Origin: Chloracidobacterium sp.
GTDB taxonomy: Bacteria > Acidobacteriota > Blastocatellia > Pyrinomonadales > Pyrinomonadaceae
Reading direction: 5' to 3'
Length of the DNA: 64,000 nucleotides
NCBI GenBank assembly: GCA_016712045.1
Contig: JADJRV010000012.1
Span: 1 to 64,000 of the forward strand
Under the pieces are notes generated by a model that saw only the letters and a program-made list of their open reading frames with translations, had not been told where the DNA came from and ran no database searches. Positions 33,561 through 42,505 of the stretch are shown here, in pieces (the stretch's first letter is position 1; every line of letters begins with the position of its first letter). The position numbers and the translations under genes are program-made.

Positions 33561-35756
33561 ATGAGGTTGATGATGAATAGAATTTTTATTTTTTTCGCTA
33601 CACTGTTTTTGGCAAGCGTTGCTTGTCTTGGACAAAATACCGCCACCCTTACAGGAACCGTGCGTCTAGCCGGTGAGGATACGGTGCTCCACGACGCGTC
33701 CGTCCAGATCGTCGAGCTAAAACGCACGACCGCTACAGATAATAACGGCACGTACCGTTTTACAGGCGTTCCCGCCGGGACGTATGTGATCACCGTTCAC
33801 CAAGAAGGATTTGCCGATTCGTCAAAAAAGGTCACGATCATTGCGGGTGCGAACGCAACAGCCGATTTTGCACTCACGCTCACAGGGCTAAAGGAACAGG
33901 TCACGGTTACCGCGACAGGATCGGAACAATCGACATTTGATTCGATCGCGACGGTCAACACGGTTGATTCGACGCAGATCATTTCGCGAGCCGCAGTTGG
34001 TTTGGGCGACGTTCTCAGTAATGAGGCCGGCGTCGCAAAACGCTCGTCCGGTCCCGGTACCTCGCGACCCGTCATTCGCGGTTTCGACGGCGACCGGGTG
34101 ATGGTCTCTTCGGACGGCGTCAGTGTAGGTTCGCTCGCGTCGCAGTCGGGCGATCATTCCGAGCCTGTGGATACGCTGGCGGTCGAGCGGATCGAGGTTG
34201 TCAAAGGCCCCGCGACGCTGCTCTACGGCAGCAACGCGATCGGCGGTGTCGTCAACGCGATAAGCGGCCATGACGAAGATGCGCACCCCGGGATTCGCGG
34301 CTATTTCTCCGCACTTGGAGGCACAAATAACGCCCAAGGCGGGGCGAGCGGCGGTGTCGAGTACGGTGTAGGCAATTGGATGTTGTGGGGCAACGGCAGC
34401 TCGCAGCGGACCGGTAACTACAAGGCGGGCGGCGACTTTGGCACGGTGGAAAACACCTTTACGCGAAACGCAGCGGGCAGCGGCGGCTTTGGCTATTTTG
34501 CAAAGAAAGCGTTTCTTACGACCAATTACAGCTACTACCAAAACGAATACGGCATCCCGCTGGATTTTCGCGAGATCGACCCCGAGCTGCGCAGCATCAA
34601 GATGCACCGCAATGACGTCAAGTTCAATTTTGGCTACAAGGACCTCGACTGGGCGATCAGCGACGTCAAATTTACCGTTGCTGTAAGCCGGTATCAGCAT
34701 CAGGAGATCGAAGAAGCCGTCGTCGGAACGACCTTTCGGAATAACGTATTTTCGTATCGCGGGATGTTCGAGCAGAAAAAGAAAGGGAAGCTCAGCGGAC
34801 GGTTTGGTTTCGATGGCTATCATCGCGATTATTCCACCGTCGGTCTCGAAACGCTCGTAGACGGCCCGGTCACACAAAACGCATTTTCCGTCTTCGCTCT
34901 CGAAGAATTGAAATTTGAACGCGTTAGCCTGCAGTTTGGCGGCCGCGTCGAAAATAATCGATACGATCCGGTCAATCCGGCTTTACCCGCCCGCTCTTTC
35001 ACCGGTATTTCTGCCGCGGCCGGTGCTCGGTTTGCGCTGTGGCAAGGCGGTGCATTCGTGGCGAATTATTCGCACGGCTTTCGAGCCCCCGCCCTCGAAG
35101 AGCTGTATAACAATGGCCCGCACGACGGGACTCTCGCTTTTGAGGTCGGCAATGCCGCCCTGCGTCCCGAGATCAGTAACGGCATCGACCTGTCGCTGAG
35201 ACAACAAAATTCGCGGTTCAAGGCCGAGGCAAATTTTTACTATTATGCGTTTCGCAATTTTGTGTTTCTCGCCCCGACAAACACGTTTGACCCGGGCAGC
35301 GGATTTGAGATCGCAAATTATCTGCAGGGTGACAGCCGATTTACAGGGACGGAGTTGAGTTTCGATGTTTCAGCGAATAAGTATGTAAACGTGATTGCCG
35401 GCGTTGATTATGTAAACGCCCAGCTAAAAGACGGCCGCCCGCTGCCGCGTATCTCACCGCTGCGAGGCCGCATCGGGCTGGACATTCACAAAGGCAATTT
35501 TAGCGTAAAGCCCGAGTTTGTTGCCGTCGGGCGGCAGGATCGAGTCTTTACTAATGAAACGCCGACCGCTGGTTACGGCACGGCAAATGTGACGGCGTCG
35601 TATATCATCCCGACCAGACACACCGCAAATATTTTTTCGGTGAGTGCTTATAACCTAAATAACAAGCTATTTTTTAACCACATCTCGTTTATCAAGGATA
35701 TCTCGCCCGAGATCGGTCGCGGTGTGAGATTTAGTTATACAGTAAGATTTTTCTGA
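33561..35756 (+). CDS. TonB-dependent outer-membrane receptor
   Basis: A 731-residue receptor. Signal peptide to about residue 25 (IFIFFATLFLASVACLGQ). Residues 28-105 form a carboxypeptidase-regulatory-like domain (LTGTVRLAGEDTVLHDASVQ). The plug follows: TVTATGSEQSTFDSIA, RPVIRGFDGDRVMVSSDGV, VERIEVVKGPATLLYGSNAI. Then a 22-strand type barrel ending in the aromatic terminus RFSYTVRFF. It lacks a clear TonB box near the plug start that I can point to. The substrate is unknown; the closest general resemblance is to copper/siderophore receptor groups (OprC/CirA-like). Internal ATGs at 33570 and 33573 are also possible starts, as GAGG lies at 33563. Confidence 0.92.
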   Translation: MRLMMNRIFIFFATLFLASVACLGQNTATLTGTVRLAGEDTVLHDASVQIVELKRTTATDNNGTYRFTGVPAGTYVITVHQEGFADSSKKVTIIAGANATADFALTLTGLKEQVTVTATGSEQSTFDSIATVNTVDSTQIISRAAVGLGDVLSNEAGVAKRSSGPGTSRPVIRGFDGDRVMVSSDGVSVGSLASQSGDHSEPVDTLAVERIEVVKGPATLLYGSNAIGGVVNAISGHDEDAHPGIRGYFSALGGTNNAQGGASGGVEYGVGNWMLWGNGSSQRTGNYKAGGDFGTVENTFTRNAAGSGGFGYFAKKAFLTTNYSYYQNEYGIPLDFREIDPELRSIKMHRNDVKFNFGYKDLDWAISDVKFTVAVSRYQHQEIEEAVVGTTFRNNVFSYRGMFEQKKKGKLSGRFGFDGYHRDYSTVGLETLVDGPVTQNAFSVFALEELKFERVSLQFGGRVENNRYDPVNPALPARSFTGISAAAGARFALWQGGAFVANYSHGFRAPALEELYNNGPHDGTLAFEVGNAALRPEISNGIDLSLRQQNSRFKAEANFYYYAFRNFVFLAPTNTFDPGSGFEIANYLQGDSRFTGTELSFDVSANKYVNVIAGVDYVNAQLKDGRPLPRISPLRGRIGLDIHKGNFSVKPEFVAVGRQDRVFTNETPTAGYGTANVTASYIIPTRHTANIFSVSAYNLNNKLFFNHISFIKDISPEIGRGVRFSYTVRFF

Positions 35757-36116
35757 TGTGTTAGGGCGATCTTGGTGTAATATTGCCGCATGACTACAAA
35801 TGAGGGACGGACGTCGATCCTAGGCATTTTTCTTGTTTCGGTCCGGGCGGTCTGGGGGGGGAAAGTGGAAAAGAGCGTTGTCGGCGATGATCACTGAGAA
35901 TAAAAATTTCAGAGAAATGGCGAAAATCAGAGCAGCGGGGCTGCCGGGGGCACCCCGAACAAGGCAAGCTATTTTATTTTGCTGAAGTAGTGGCAAAAAT
36001 GTGTAATTTTTGGAGTTTTAGAGCTGTCCGGACGGCGCCGTAGCCTTCACTGGAAATGACTATAACATCTAACGCCCCGGGTAAGAGTTTGCGAATGCTC
36101 TAATTTTACAGAAATT
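35757..36116. other. Intergenic stretch with G8 tract
   Basis: No gene is convincing. A short frame from ATG 35790 (MTTNEGRTSILGIFLVSVRA) runs to a TGA near 35895 and crosses a run of eight G at about 35854, so it could be the start of a broken gene, but no downstream frame continues it. The segment around 35935-35960 is GC-rich and can fold (GCCGGGGGCACCCCG). Confidence 0.3.
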
Positions 36117-36782
36117 ATGATTGATCAAATACTTACGATCGCAACAGCGAACGGCACTACTACGGCTTATGTCACGCTGCCTGATAAAAGCAATGGCAAA
36201 GCCGTCATTCTTATCCACGAATGGTGGGGTTTGAATGCTCACATCAAAGATATCGCCGGCAGATATGCTGACGAAGGATTTATCGCGATCGCTCCGGACC
36301 TCTATCGCGGCAAGGTCGCGACTGACAGCGCCGAGGCATCCTGGATGATGGGAGCACTCGCCGTCGAGGACGGGCTCGACACGATAAGTAATGCCATTGC
36401 AGCCGCATCGGCCAAGTTTGCCATTCCGCATTTTGGGATAAGCGGTTACTGCATGGGCGGTACATTTGCACTAAGAGCAGCGTGCGAGCTTGAGGGTTTG
36501 AGTGCCGCGGCTCCGTTTTACGGGGATATCCCCGAGGAAGACATCCTCAAAAAACTGACCGTGCCGACGATCTTTGTGTCGGGTACCCGCGACGCATGGA
36601 TCAACCCGGAAAAGGTCGCCACGTTAGAAGACGCTACAGAAAGATTCGAGTTACCCGTAACCTCGGTCAAATACGACGCCGACCACGCATTTTTTAACGA
36701 CACGCGCCCTGAGGTCTATGATGCAACTGCTGCGGGAGATGCGTGGGCATTGATCACCGGTTTTTTCAGAGACAAATTGTAA
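36117..36782 (+). CDS. Dienelactone hydrolase family protein
   Basis: A 221-residue alpha/beta hydrolase. The oxyanion-side motif HEWWGLNAHIKD is near residue 38, the nucleophile Cys is in ISGYCMGGTF near 115, the acid Asp in SGTRDAWI near 160, and the catalytic His in DADHAFFND near 192, the complete Cys-Asp-His triad of dienelactone hydrolases. It may hydrolyse lactones or other esters; no chlorocatechol genes are near, so the natural substrate is open. ATG 36117 has only a weak upstream ribosome site. Confidence 0.9.
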   Translation: MIDQILTIATANGTTTAYVTLPDKSNGKAVILIHEWWGLNAHIKDIAGRYADEGFIAIAPDLYRGKVATDSAEASWMMGALAVEDGLDTISNAIAAASAKFAIPHFGISGYCMGGTFALRAACELEGLSAAAPFYGDIPEEDILKKLTVPTIFVSGTRDAWINPEKVATLEDATERFELPVTSVKYDADHAFFNDTRPEVYDATAAGDAWALITGFFRDKL

Positions 36783-36812
36783 AAGGCCGAAACCAACTTG
36801 GTCCCGGCCTTT
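36782..36812. terminator. Terminator between convergent genes
   Basis: AAAGGCCG / CGGCCTTT outer stem with an inner ACCAA/TTGGT, directly after the hydrolase stop. The T tract is weak. Confidence 0.55.
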
Positions 36813-36836
36813 CAAATCTGAAGTCTATCAATACGT

Positions 36837-38051
36837 CTACCGATGTGCGAGCGTTTCTATCCCTGACTGACTCTGAGAGGCAACTGAAGCAGCTTTGCTT
36901 GCTACTTTGCGTTGCTGCTTATTAAGATACATCATCGCATCTGCTCTTGCGATCGTGTTTTCGAGATCAGCGAGGCCCCCAAAATTCTCAAACGCGTGGG
37001 AAACGCCGATCGTCAATAGTTTGTCAGCACCTTCGACAGAGACGTTAGTGAGCATCTTTTCAAATTTTTCCATTCGGCTGTAAGCTGCCTCGGCATCGAG
37101 CCCGATCATGATCACGAAAAATTCATCACCGCCCCAGCGAAATATGAGATCTTTGGGTCTGATCATATCGCGCATAGCTTTAACGGCTATTTGTATTGCT
37201 AGATCGCCGACGCTGTGACCGTAGCTGTCGTTAATTTCCTTGAGATCGTCGATGTCAAAAAATCCAACGCATCCTGAAACTGATTGGCTACCATCCCCGT
37301 TCCGTTTTAGATAGCCGTGAAATGCGTGCCGATTCAGAGCCGTGGTCAGCGGGTCGATGTGGGCCAATTCCTCGAGCTTTTCATGGGCCTTTTTTAATTT
37401 TTCGTTCGCGCTCTTGGCGTCGGACAGCACCTGTTCGAGCAGGACGATGACCATACCAAATCCGAGCAATATTTGTAAGACGAGGTCGATCACTGAGTTG
37501 TATTGCAGGTAATCAAACTCGATCACTAGGTACTGCCGGGCTGAGAACACAACAAAATACTGGAGGAATGTAAACACCAGCAAACCAAGTGCGACCTGCA
37601 TTACTTTCCAACCAAATGTCCTGATCTTTGTTTTCCATAGTGCGATGCCTGCGATCAGGAAAAAACCGGACATTATCAGCGAGTGGATGTTAAATACCAG
37701 ATTAAAATCGTCCCCGAGAAATGGCAGTCCGAACGCGACGAGAATGAAAGGCAGGACAAACACTTCCTGCCGTACCTTCATGTCATTATTTTGAGTCAAA
37801 CTCCGGCAGCCGGCTATGAGCAAAAATCCGAAAACGTATTCGGTAAGAAAGTAAAAACTAAAAAGCTGGGTCGAATAGTCTTCGTAGCTAAATGCAAGCC
37901 TTAGACAAAATAGGGCAAACGAAAGAAACAGCCACGCATTGGTCCAGTGCTTGAGTGCTACAACGTTGATCGAACGCCTAAGGAAAAGCGTCAATAGCGT
38001 TATTAGCGAAACTCCCGCCAATTGGATTATAAGGCCTATCTTCGAGTCCAT
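36837..38051 (-). CDS. Membrane diguanylate cyclase (GGDEF)
   Basis: A 404-residue protein with seven predicted membrane helices in residues 1-215, a short coiled coil (SANEKLKKAHEKLEELAHID) and a GGDEF domain. The active site is RWGGDEFFVIM near residue 315, and the inhibitory I-site RPKD lies five residues before it, so product feedback is expected. DPLTTALNRHAFHGYL is the usual domain start. It should make c-di-GMP from two GTP in response to a membrane-sensed signal. The last 25 residues are Ser/Ala-rich and probably disordered. Confidence 0.92.
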   Translation of the reverse strand: MDSKIGLIIQLAGVSLITLLTLFLRRSINVVALKHWTNAWLFLSFALFCLRLAFSYEDYSTQLFSFYFLTEYVFGFLLIAGCRSLTQNNDMKVRQEVFVLPFILVAFGLPFLGDDFNLVFNIHSLIMSGFFLIAGIALWKTKIRTFGWKVMQVALGLLVFTFLQYFVVFSARQYLVIEFDYLQYNSVIDLVLQILLGFGMVIVLLEQVLSDAKSANEKLKKAHEKLEELAHIDPLTTALNRHAFHGYLKRNGDGSQSVSGCVGFFDIDDLKEINDSYGHSVGDLAIQIAVKAMRDMIRPKDLIFRWGGDEFFVIMIGLDAEAAYSRMEKFEKMLTNVSVEGADKLLTIGVSHAFENFGGLADLENTIARADAMMYLNKQQRKVASKAASVASQSQSGIETLAHR

Positions 38052-38165
38052 ATTATGTGTTCAGAGGTTGTATGGTCTAACGGCAGAGGTTGGAGTTACT
38101 GTTAGGGATGAGTGCGGTGGGCGGGAGACCACATACAAATTGTATTACACCGAGGAACAAAAAGT

Positions 38166-39104
38166 CTATACTTTTTTTAACAATATTTTTAGCTCGTTTT
38201 CAGTTGGAAGCGTAGATCTCGCACCCAGGCCTCGACATTTTAACGCGGCAAGAGCATTTGCCATCCGGCAGCTTTCTTCGACGGGCTCTCCCGAAAGCAG
38301 CCCGTAAAGCAAACCAGTTCGAAACGCATCACCCGCTCCCGTCGTGTCAACGCAACCGCCCGGAACAGCGAACGCCGGAGTTTCGATAAGCTGACCGTCG
38401 CACAGCACCACCGAGCCGCGATCACCGACAGTTGCTCCATACACGGCGCAGCCAAAACGCGAGCTTAGTTCGCTCAGCCCCTGTTTTAGATCCGTTATTC
38501 CAAGCAGCTTTTGCGTAAACTCAGCCGACGCGATGCAGATATCTACGAGCGGCAGCAGATCCTCGACGCCATCAAATATATTATCGATATCAACCGAGAC
38601 GATCGCACCGTTCGCTCTAGCCTCAGTCGCCATCCGAACACAGGCTCGCGTGTCATGCGGCGTCATGTGCAAAACCTTGCATCGGGCTGCCGCGTCCACC
38701 GGAGCATCGCTTACATCGTATGCGAGCAATTTGTCCCGTTGCCACAGGATCGTCCGCTCGCCCGTTGCCGCATCGATCATTATAAAGGCGATCTGCGTCC
38801 TGGCTCCCTCAACCGTCTCAGCAAACGAAACCTCCACGCCCTCGTCGATGAGCGAGGCTAGCCCGATCTCACCCGCACGGTCGCTGCCAAATCTGCCCGC
38901 GTACGCCGTCTTCAGCCCCAAACGCTGCAGCCCGGCCATGGTCGATGCTACTTCGCCGCCCGCCGCGTCGGTGTAATGATCAAGCTCGACCTTTGAATTA
39001 AACGCCGGGTACTCGCGAACGGTGATCAGATAATCGACCGCATTCGTCCCAAAACCGACGACGTCAAAATCTTTATCGTTGCTTAAGTGAAATGGAAATT
39101 GCAT
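38166..39104 (-). CDS. PfkB-family carbohydrate kinase
   Basis: A 312-residue ribokinase-fold kinase. N-terminal DVVGFGTNAVDYLITV, substrate lid GGEVASTMAGLQRLG, and the family signature 2 with the catalytic base in CVDTTGAGDAFRTGLLYGL near residue 255. Likely phosphorylates a sugar or nucleoside; the substrate cannot be told from sequence. It stands alone, 115 bases from the diguanylate cyclase gene on the same strand. Confidence 0.88.
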   Translation of the reverse strand: MQFPFHLSNDKDFDVVGFGTNAVDYLITVREYPAFNSKVELDHYTDAAGGEVASTMAGLQRLGLKTAYAGRFGSDRAGEIGLASLIDEGVEVSFAETVEGARTQIAFIMIDAATGERTILWQRDKLLAYDVSDAPVDAAARCKVLHMTPHDTRACVRMATEARANGAIVSVDIDNIFDGVEDLLPLVDICIASAEFTQKLLGITDLKQGLSELSSRFGCAVYGATVGDRGSVVLCDGQLIETPAFAVPGGCVDTTGAGDAFRTGLLYGLLSGEPVEESCRMANALAALKCRGLGARSTLPTENELKILLKKV

Positions 39105-39253
39105 GTTTCGAACTGATCACTCAAAAAACTAAAGTTCACAAATTATTCTTGCCAAAACATCCTTGTTCAAGTTAGATTTGATGTTGGGTCTATTTTCACT
39201 TGGCTGCCGAGTGAAACACAACCCGGTTCTCACAAGTTTTCCGGAGACTATTA

Positions 39254-39469
39254 ATGCCGACATCCATTTGCCCCGAATGCAGCGAAGAAGTTTACGTTGA
39301 CGCCGAGTCTGAGCAAGGCGATACCGTGATCTGCGAAGAGTGCTCTTCAAAGCTCGTCGTTGTTGGGCTCGATCCATTTGAGCTCGATCTCAATGAGGAA
39401 AGCGGTGGTGAGGGCAAGTCGGACGACGACGATCTCAATGGCTACGGCTACGACGATCAAAATTACTAG
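39254..39469 (+). CDS. LysW-like zinc ribbon protein without the usual C-terminal Glu tail
   Basis: A 71-residue acidic protein. CPECSEEVYV and CEECSSKLVVVGLDPFELD reproduce the LysW/ArgW amino-group carrier pattern (two CxxC pairs and the VVGLDP motif). In LysW the protein ends EDWGE or similar and the C-terminal Glu gamma-carboxylate carries the intermediate. Here the tail is instead an Asp/Gly/Tyr-rich segment ending DDDDLNGYGYDDQNY, so a carrier role is doubtful. No lysX, argX or lysZ is nearby. GGAG at 39242-39245 precedes ATG 39254. Confidence 0.75.
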   Translation: MPTSICPECSEEVYVDAESEQGDTVICEECSSKLVVVGLDPFELDLNEESGGEGKSDDDDLNGYGYDDQNY

Positions 39470-39674
39470 ATCCTCTCATGTTCCGCCCACCGGTCCACCT
39501 GACCGCATCCATTCAATTTGACTGGTCATTCTGACCGACCTGCTATTGGTTTGTCCTCATTTATCTTTACTTTCCCCTAAAAACAGCGTTCCGCTTCGTC
39601 CTGGTTTCTGGCACGCGGATTGTATGTTTTAACGACATCTGGGACGGTTTGATCCCGAGAATATTTAGTTCGTA

Positions 39675-41660
39675 ATGAAAATACGGCCCCTCAATAAATT
39701 TCGAACATCTACCAAGGTAATCTGCGGTTCGTCGCTGCTGATCATGGCGGCCGTCGTCTTGTTAACCGCGCTTTCCGTGATCCAATTATTTCACGCCAGC
39801 CTAATACTGATCGGGTTGTTGCTCGGTCTTGCTGCGATCGGATACCGGATCCACCTCAAGAGCGTCGAGCAGCAGACCCGTCGGCTGACCGAATTTAACC
39901 GCGTTCACATGGCGACCGTCGAGGCTCTCGCGACAGCGATCGACGCCCGCGACCAGGTAGATATCGGCCACGTCCGCCGCACCCAGATCTATGCAGTCCG
40001 CCTTGGTGAGCTACTGGGCCTGTCCGAAGATGAGATCAACGCCCTGCGTACCGGAGCACTGCTCCACGACATCGGCAAGCTCGCCATCCCCGATCACATC
40101 CTGAGCAAACCCGACAAACTCACACCCGCCGAGCTCGAAAAAACCAAGATCCATCCGGTGGTCGGTGCATCGATCCTTGAAAAGGTCGGCTTTGATTATC
40201 CGGTCGTGCCGACCGTGCGGCATCATCACGAACGCTGGGACGGCACCGGTTATCCTGACGGCTTACAGGGCAAAGACATCCCGCTGACGGCCCGCATATT
40301 GTGTGTTGCCGATGCCTATGACACGCTGCGGGGTGCGCGGCCGTATCGCCCGGCGATCCCACGCGATCAGTCGCGTCAGATAATTCTCGATGGTTCGGGC
40401 GGGCGGTTTGACCCGACTATCGTCCAGGCCCTGATCAAGAATCTGGTCTTTCTCGAGGCCGAGATCGTAGAGCAGGGTCACGCATATCCCGACCCGTCCG
40501 CCGAATATATGCCGGTCGCAAAACCGCAGGACCAGCATTTTGCCGAGCAGATCAAGCTCGCCAACCGCGAGGTGTTTAATCTCTATGAGCTTGCACGCGA
40601 ATTTAGCGGTTCGGTGACGCTGTTCCAAACGTTACAGATGTTTGCGAAAAAGGTGGGCGAATTTGTCCCATACGACACCTGCATTCTCTATCTGCTCGAC
40701 GAGGGCAAACAGTCAGCCTCCGCCGCCCATGTCGAGGGAAACAACGCCGATGTGCTCTCGCTCCGCCGGATAAAGGTCGGCCAGGGAGCGACGGGTTTCG
40801 CGCTCAAATCGTCTGAGACGGTCATAAATGCTGAACCCGATCTAGATTTTTCATATTCGCAAACCGAGCTGCTCGAACAGTATTCGACAATGGCCGCGGT
40901 CCCGCTTATTGCGGACGGCGAGTTGCTCGGGGCCGTCACGATCTATTCGCACGAGCTGGCCGCCTACGGCGAAGAGCACATCCGTCTGCTCGAGACCATC
41001 TCGCGTATCGCGTCTGACGCCATCGGCAAATCGCTGCTCCACGACGAAGCGACGACCCACGCCCTGACCGATCCGATGACCGGCCTGCCAAACGCCCGCA
41101 GTTTGCAGCTACAGTTTGAACGCGAGGCCGGACGTGCCAGCCGCGGCGATACCGGGTTTCAATTGCTGATGCTCGATCTCGACGGATTTAAGTTAGTCAA
41201 CGATACGTTCGGCCACAAGGTCGGCGACGAACTGCTGCGTGAGGTCGGGCAGGTGATCCTCGGCCAGCTCCGCGATTATGATTTCCTAGCACGCTACGGC
41301 GGCGATGAGTTTGTCGCGATCGTGCCAAACGCCGAGCCCGAAGATGTCGCTGATCTCTGCGAACGTATCGAACGTGCGGTCGGTGATTTCCGGTTGCCGG
41401 TAGGCGAAAAAGGCGATGCCCGCGTCGGCGTCAGCCTAGGTTCGGCGGGCTATCCGCTAGCCGGAGCCACATTTGACCAGATCGTTGTCGCCGCCGACAA
41501 GGCGATGTACACCCGCAAGATCAGCCGCAAACGCCTGCTCGCCATCACAAACGCCTCAGGCCGCCCGACAGACGCCGCCCCTCCCGACAAGATCTCCAGC
41601 GGCAACCTCATCGTCGAACTCGACGAATCCCACGTCTTAGCCTCAAGATCGATAAATTAA
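39675..41660 (+). CDS. HD-GYP / GAF / GGDEF c-di-GMP turnover protein
   Basis: A 661-residue protein with two N-terminal membrane helices (residues 12-55). HD-GYP domain about residues 80-250: HDIGKLAIP carries the HD pair, and HHHERWDGTGYPDGL has the GYP triad, so c-di-GMP hydrolysis is expected. GAF domain about 295-450 (YDTCILYLLDEG). GGDEF domain about 470-630 with RYGGDEFVAIVP. An I-site RxxD before GGDEF is not evident (LRDYDFLA contains R-D-Y-D five residues before RYGG, a possible site). Both synthesis and breakdown motifs look intact, so one activity may be dominant or switched by the GAF ligand. Terminator follows. Confidence 0.9.
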   Translation: MKIRPLNKFRTSTKVICGSSLLIMAAVVLLTALSVIQLFHASLILIGLLLGLAAIGYRIHLKSVEQQTRRLTEFNRVHMATVEALATAIDARDQVDIGHVRRTQIYAVRLGELLGLSEDEINALRTGALLHDIGKLAIPDHILSKPDKLTPAELEKTKIHPVVGASILEKVGFDYPVVPTVRHHHERWDGTGYPDGLQGKDIPLTARILCVADAYDTLRGARPYRPAIPRDQSRQIILDGSGGRFDPTIVQALIKNLVFLEAEIVEQGHAYPDPSAEYMPVAKPQDQHFAEQIKLANREVFNLYELAREFSGSVTLFQTLQMFAKKVGEFVPYDTCILYLLDEGKQSASAAHVEGNNADVLSLRRIKVGQGATGFALKSSETVINAEPDLDFSYSQTELLEQYSTMAAVPLIADGELLGAVTIYSHELAAYGEEHIRLLETISRIASDAIGKSLLHDEATTHALTDPMTGLPNARSLQLQFEREAGRASRGDTGFQLLMLDLDGFKLVNDTFGHKVGDELLREVGQVILGQLRDYDFLARYGGDEFVAIVPNAEPEDVADLCERIERAVGDFRLPVGEKGDARVGVSLGSAGYPLAGATFDQIVVAADKAMYTRKISRKRLLAITNASGRPTDAAPPDKISSGNLIVELDESHVLASRSIN

Positions 41661-41679
41661 GAACTATGATAAATATGGA

Positions 41680-41710
41680 AAAGGCCGCGAATCTTTTGTT
41701 CGCGGCCTTT
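41680..41710. terminator. Bidirectional terminator
   Basis: AAAGGCCGCGAA / TTCGCGGCCTTT, a perfect 12-pair stem with a 7-base loop, between convergent genes. Confidence 0.85.
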
Positions 41711-41740
41711 ATCTATTAATATTCGAAATATTCGAAACTG

Positions 41741-42253
41741 TTATTTAACGGCAAAAGTTCGGGCGATCGAGTCGGTTTGGTTGAGGATCGCTCGGAGGGA
41801 ATCTTTTCGGCCGGCGAATCTGAGAACGTAGATCGTCGTTTCGTTTGCCTTGAGGAAATAGTAGCGGCCGGACATGTTGCGGCCCGAGGCGACGTATTCA
41901 AAATTATAGACCGTGCCGGTAAAACGCCCCGCGAACCGCTCTTCTTTACCCGCGACAAAGCCCGGTTTGAACTGCAGCTTTTGCTCTTCGTCGCCGTGGA
42001 TGATGTCGCTGAGGATCGTGCCTTTGGCAACGGTGAGTTTGCGAACTTCGAGATGGCCTTCGTTGCGGTCGCCATAGACGTACTCGACATTTGGGCTGGT
42101 CGCGGAAGGCGGAACCGTCAGTTTCCATTTCTCGTTGGGCAGGGTAAATGTGTATTCGACATTTGGGTTGCTAAAAAGCTCTTCTTGGCCAAACGCCGCG
42201 AGAGCCAACAGGGCAACTGCACAAATCGCATAAAAAACTGTGATCTTTTTCAT
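41741..42253 (-). CDS. Exported protein of unknown function
   Basis: A 170-residue secreted protein: signal peptide KKITVFYAICAVALLALAAF ending Gly-Gln, then a beta-rich single domain (YTFTLPNEKWKLTVPP, VYNFEYVASGRNMSGRYYFL) that resembles PsbP/DUF1795-like folds only in general pattern. No catalytic residues recognised. ATG 42253 starts at the signal peptide; the in-frame extension to 42286 is less likely. Gene is flanked by a terminator downstream and stands alone. Confidence 0.7.
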   Translation of the reverse strand: MKKITVFYAICAVALLALAAFGQEELFSNPNVEYTFTLPNEKWKLTVPPSATSPNVEYVYGDRNEGHLEVRKLTVAKGTILSDIIHGDEEQKLQFKPGFVAGKEERFAGRFTGTVYNFEYVASGRNMSGRYYFLKANETTIYVLRFAGRKDSLRAILNQTDSIARTFAVK

Positions 42254-42505
42254 TGTTTTTCCCACTCTCGAGACTATTCTCTGCAAGTCGCAATTCTAAC
42301 GCAATCGCCGCTAGATTTCGAGGGATTAGATGTGTTTGCGGTGCCAATTGTTGTCTTGACGTTTTAACACACTTTTCTCCCCTAAAGCCGCGGAGGCCGC
42401 AGAGCACCGCGAGCAATTGCTTATTTCTTCGCCTTTTTTGCGGCGCGGGGCGTCTAACCTCACAGCAGGTTTGGTTTTGCAATAATATTTTCCGAGGTTA
42501 TTAAA

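Noticed and set aside
33888..34877. 329-codon open frame on the - strand
   Set aside because: Antisense to the TonB receptor, which has clear plug and barrel motifs.
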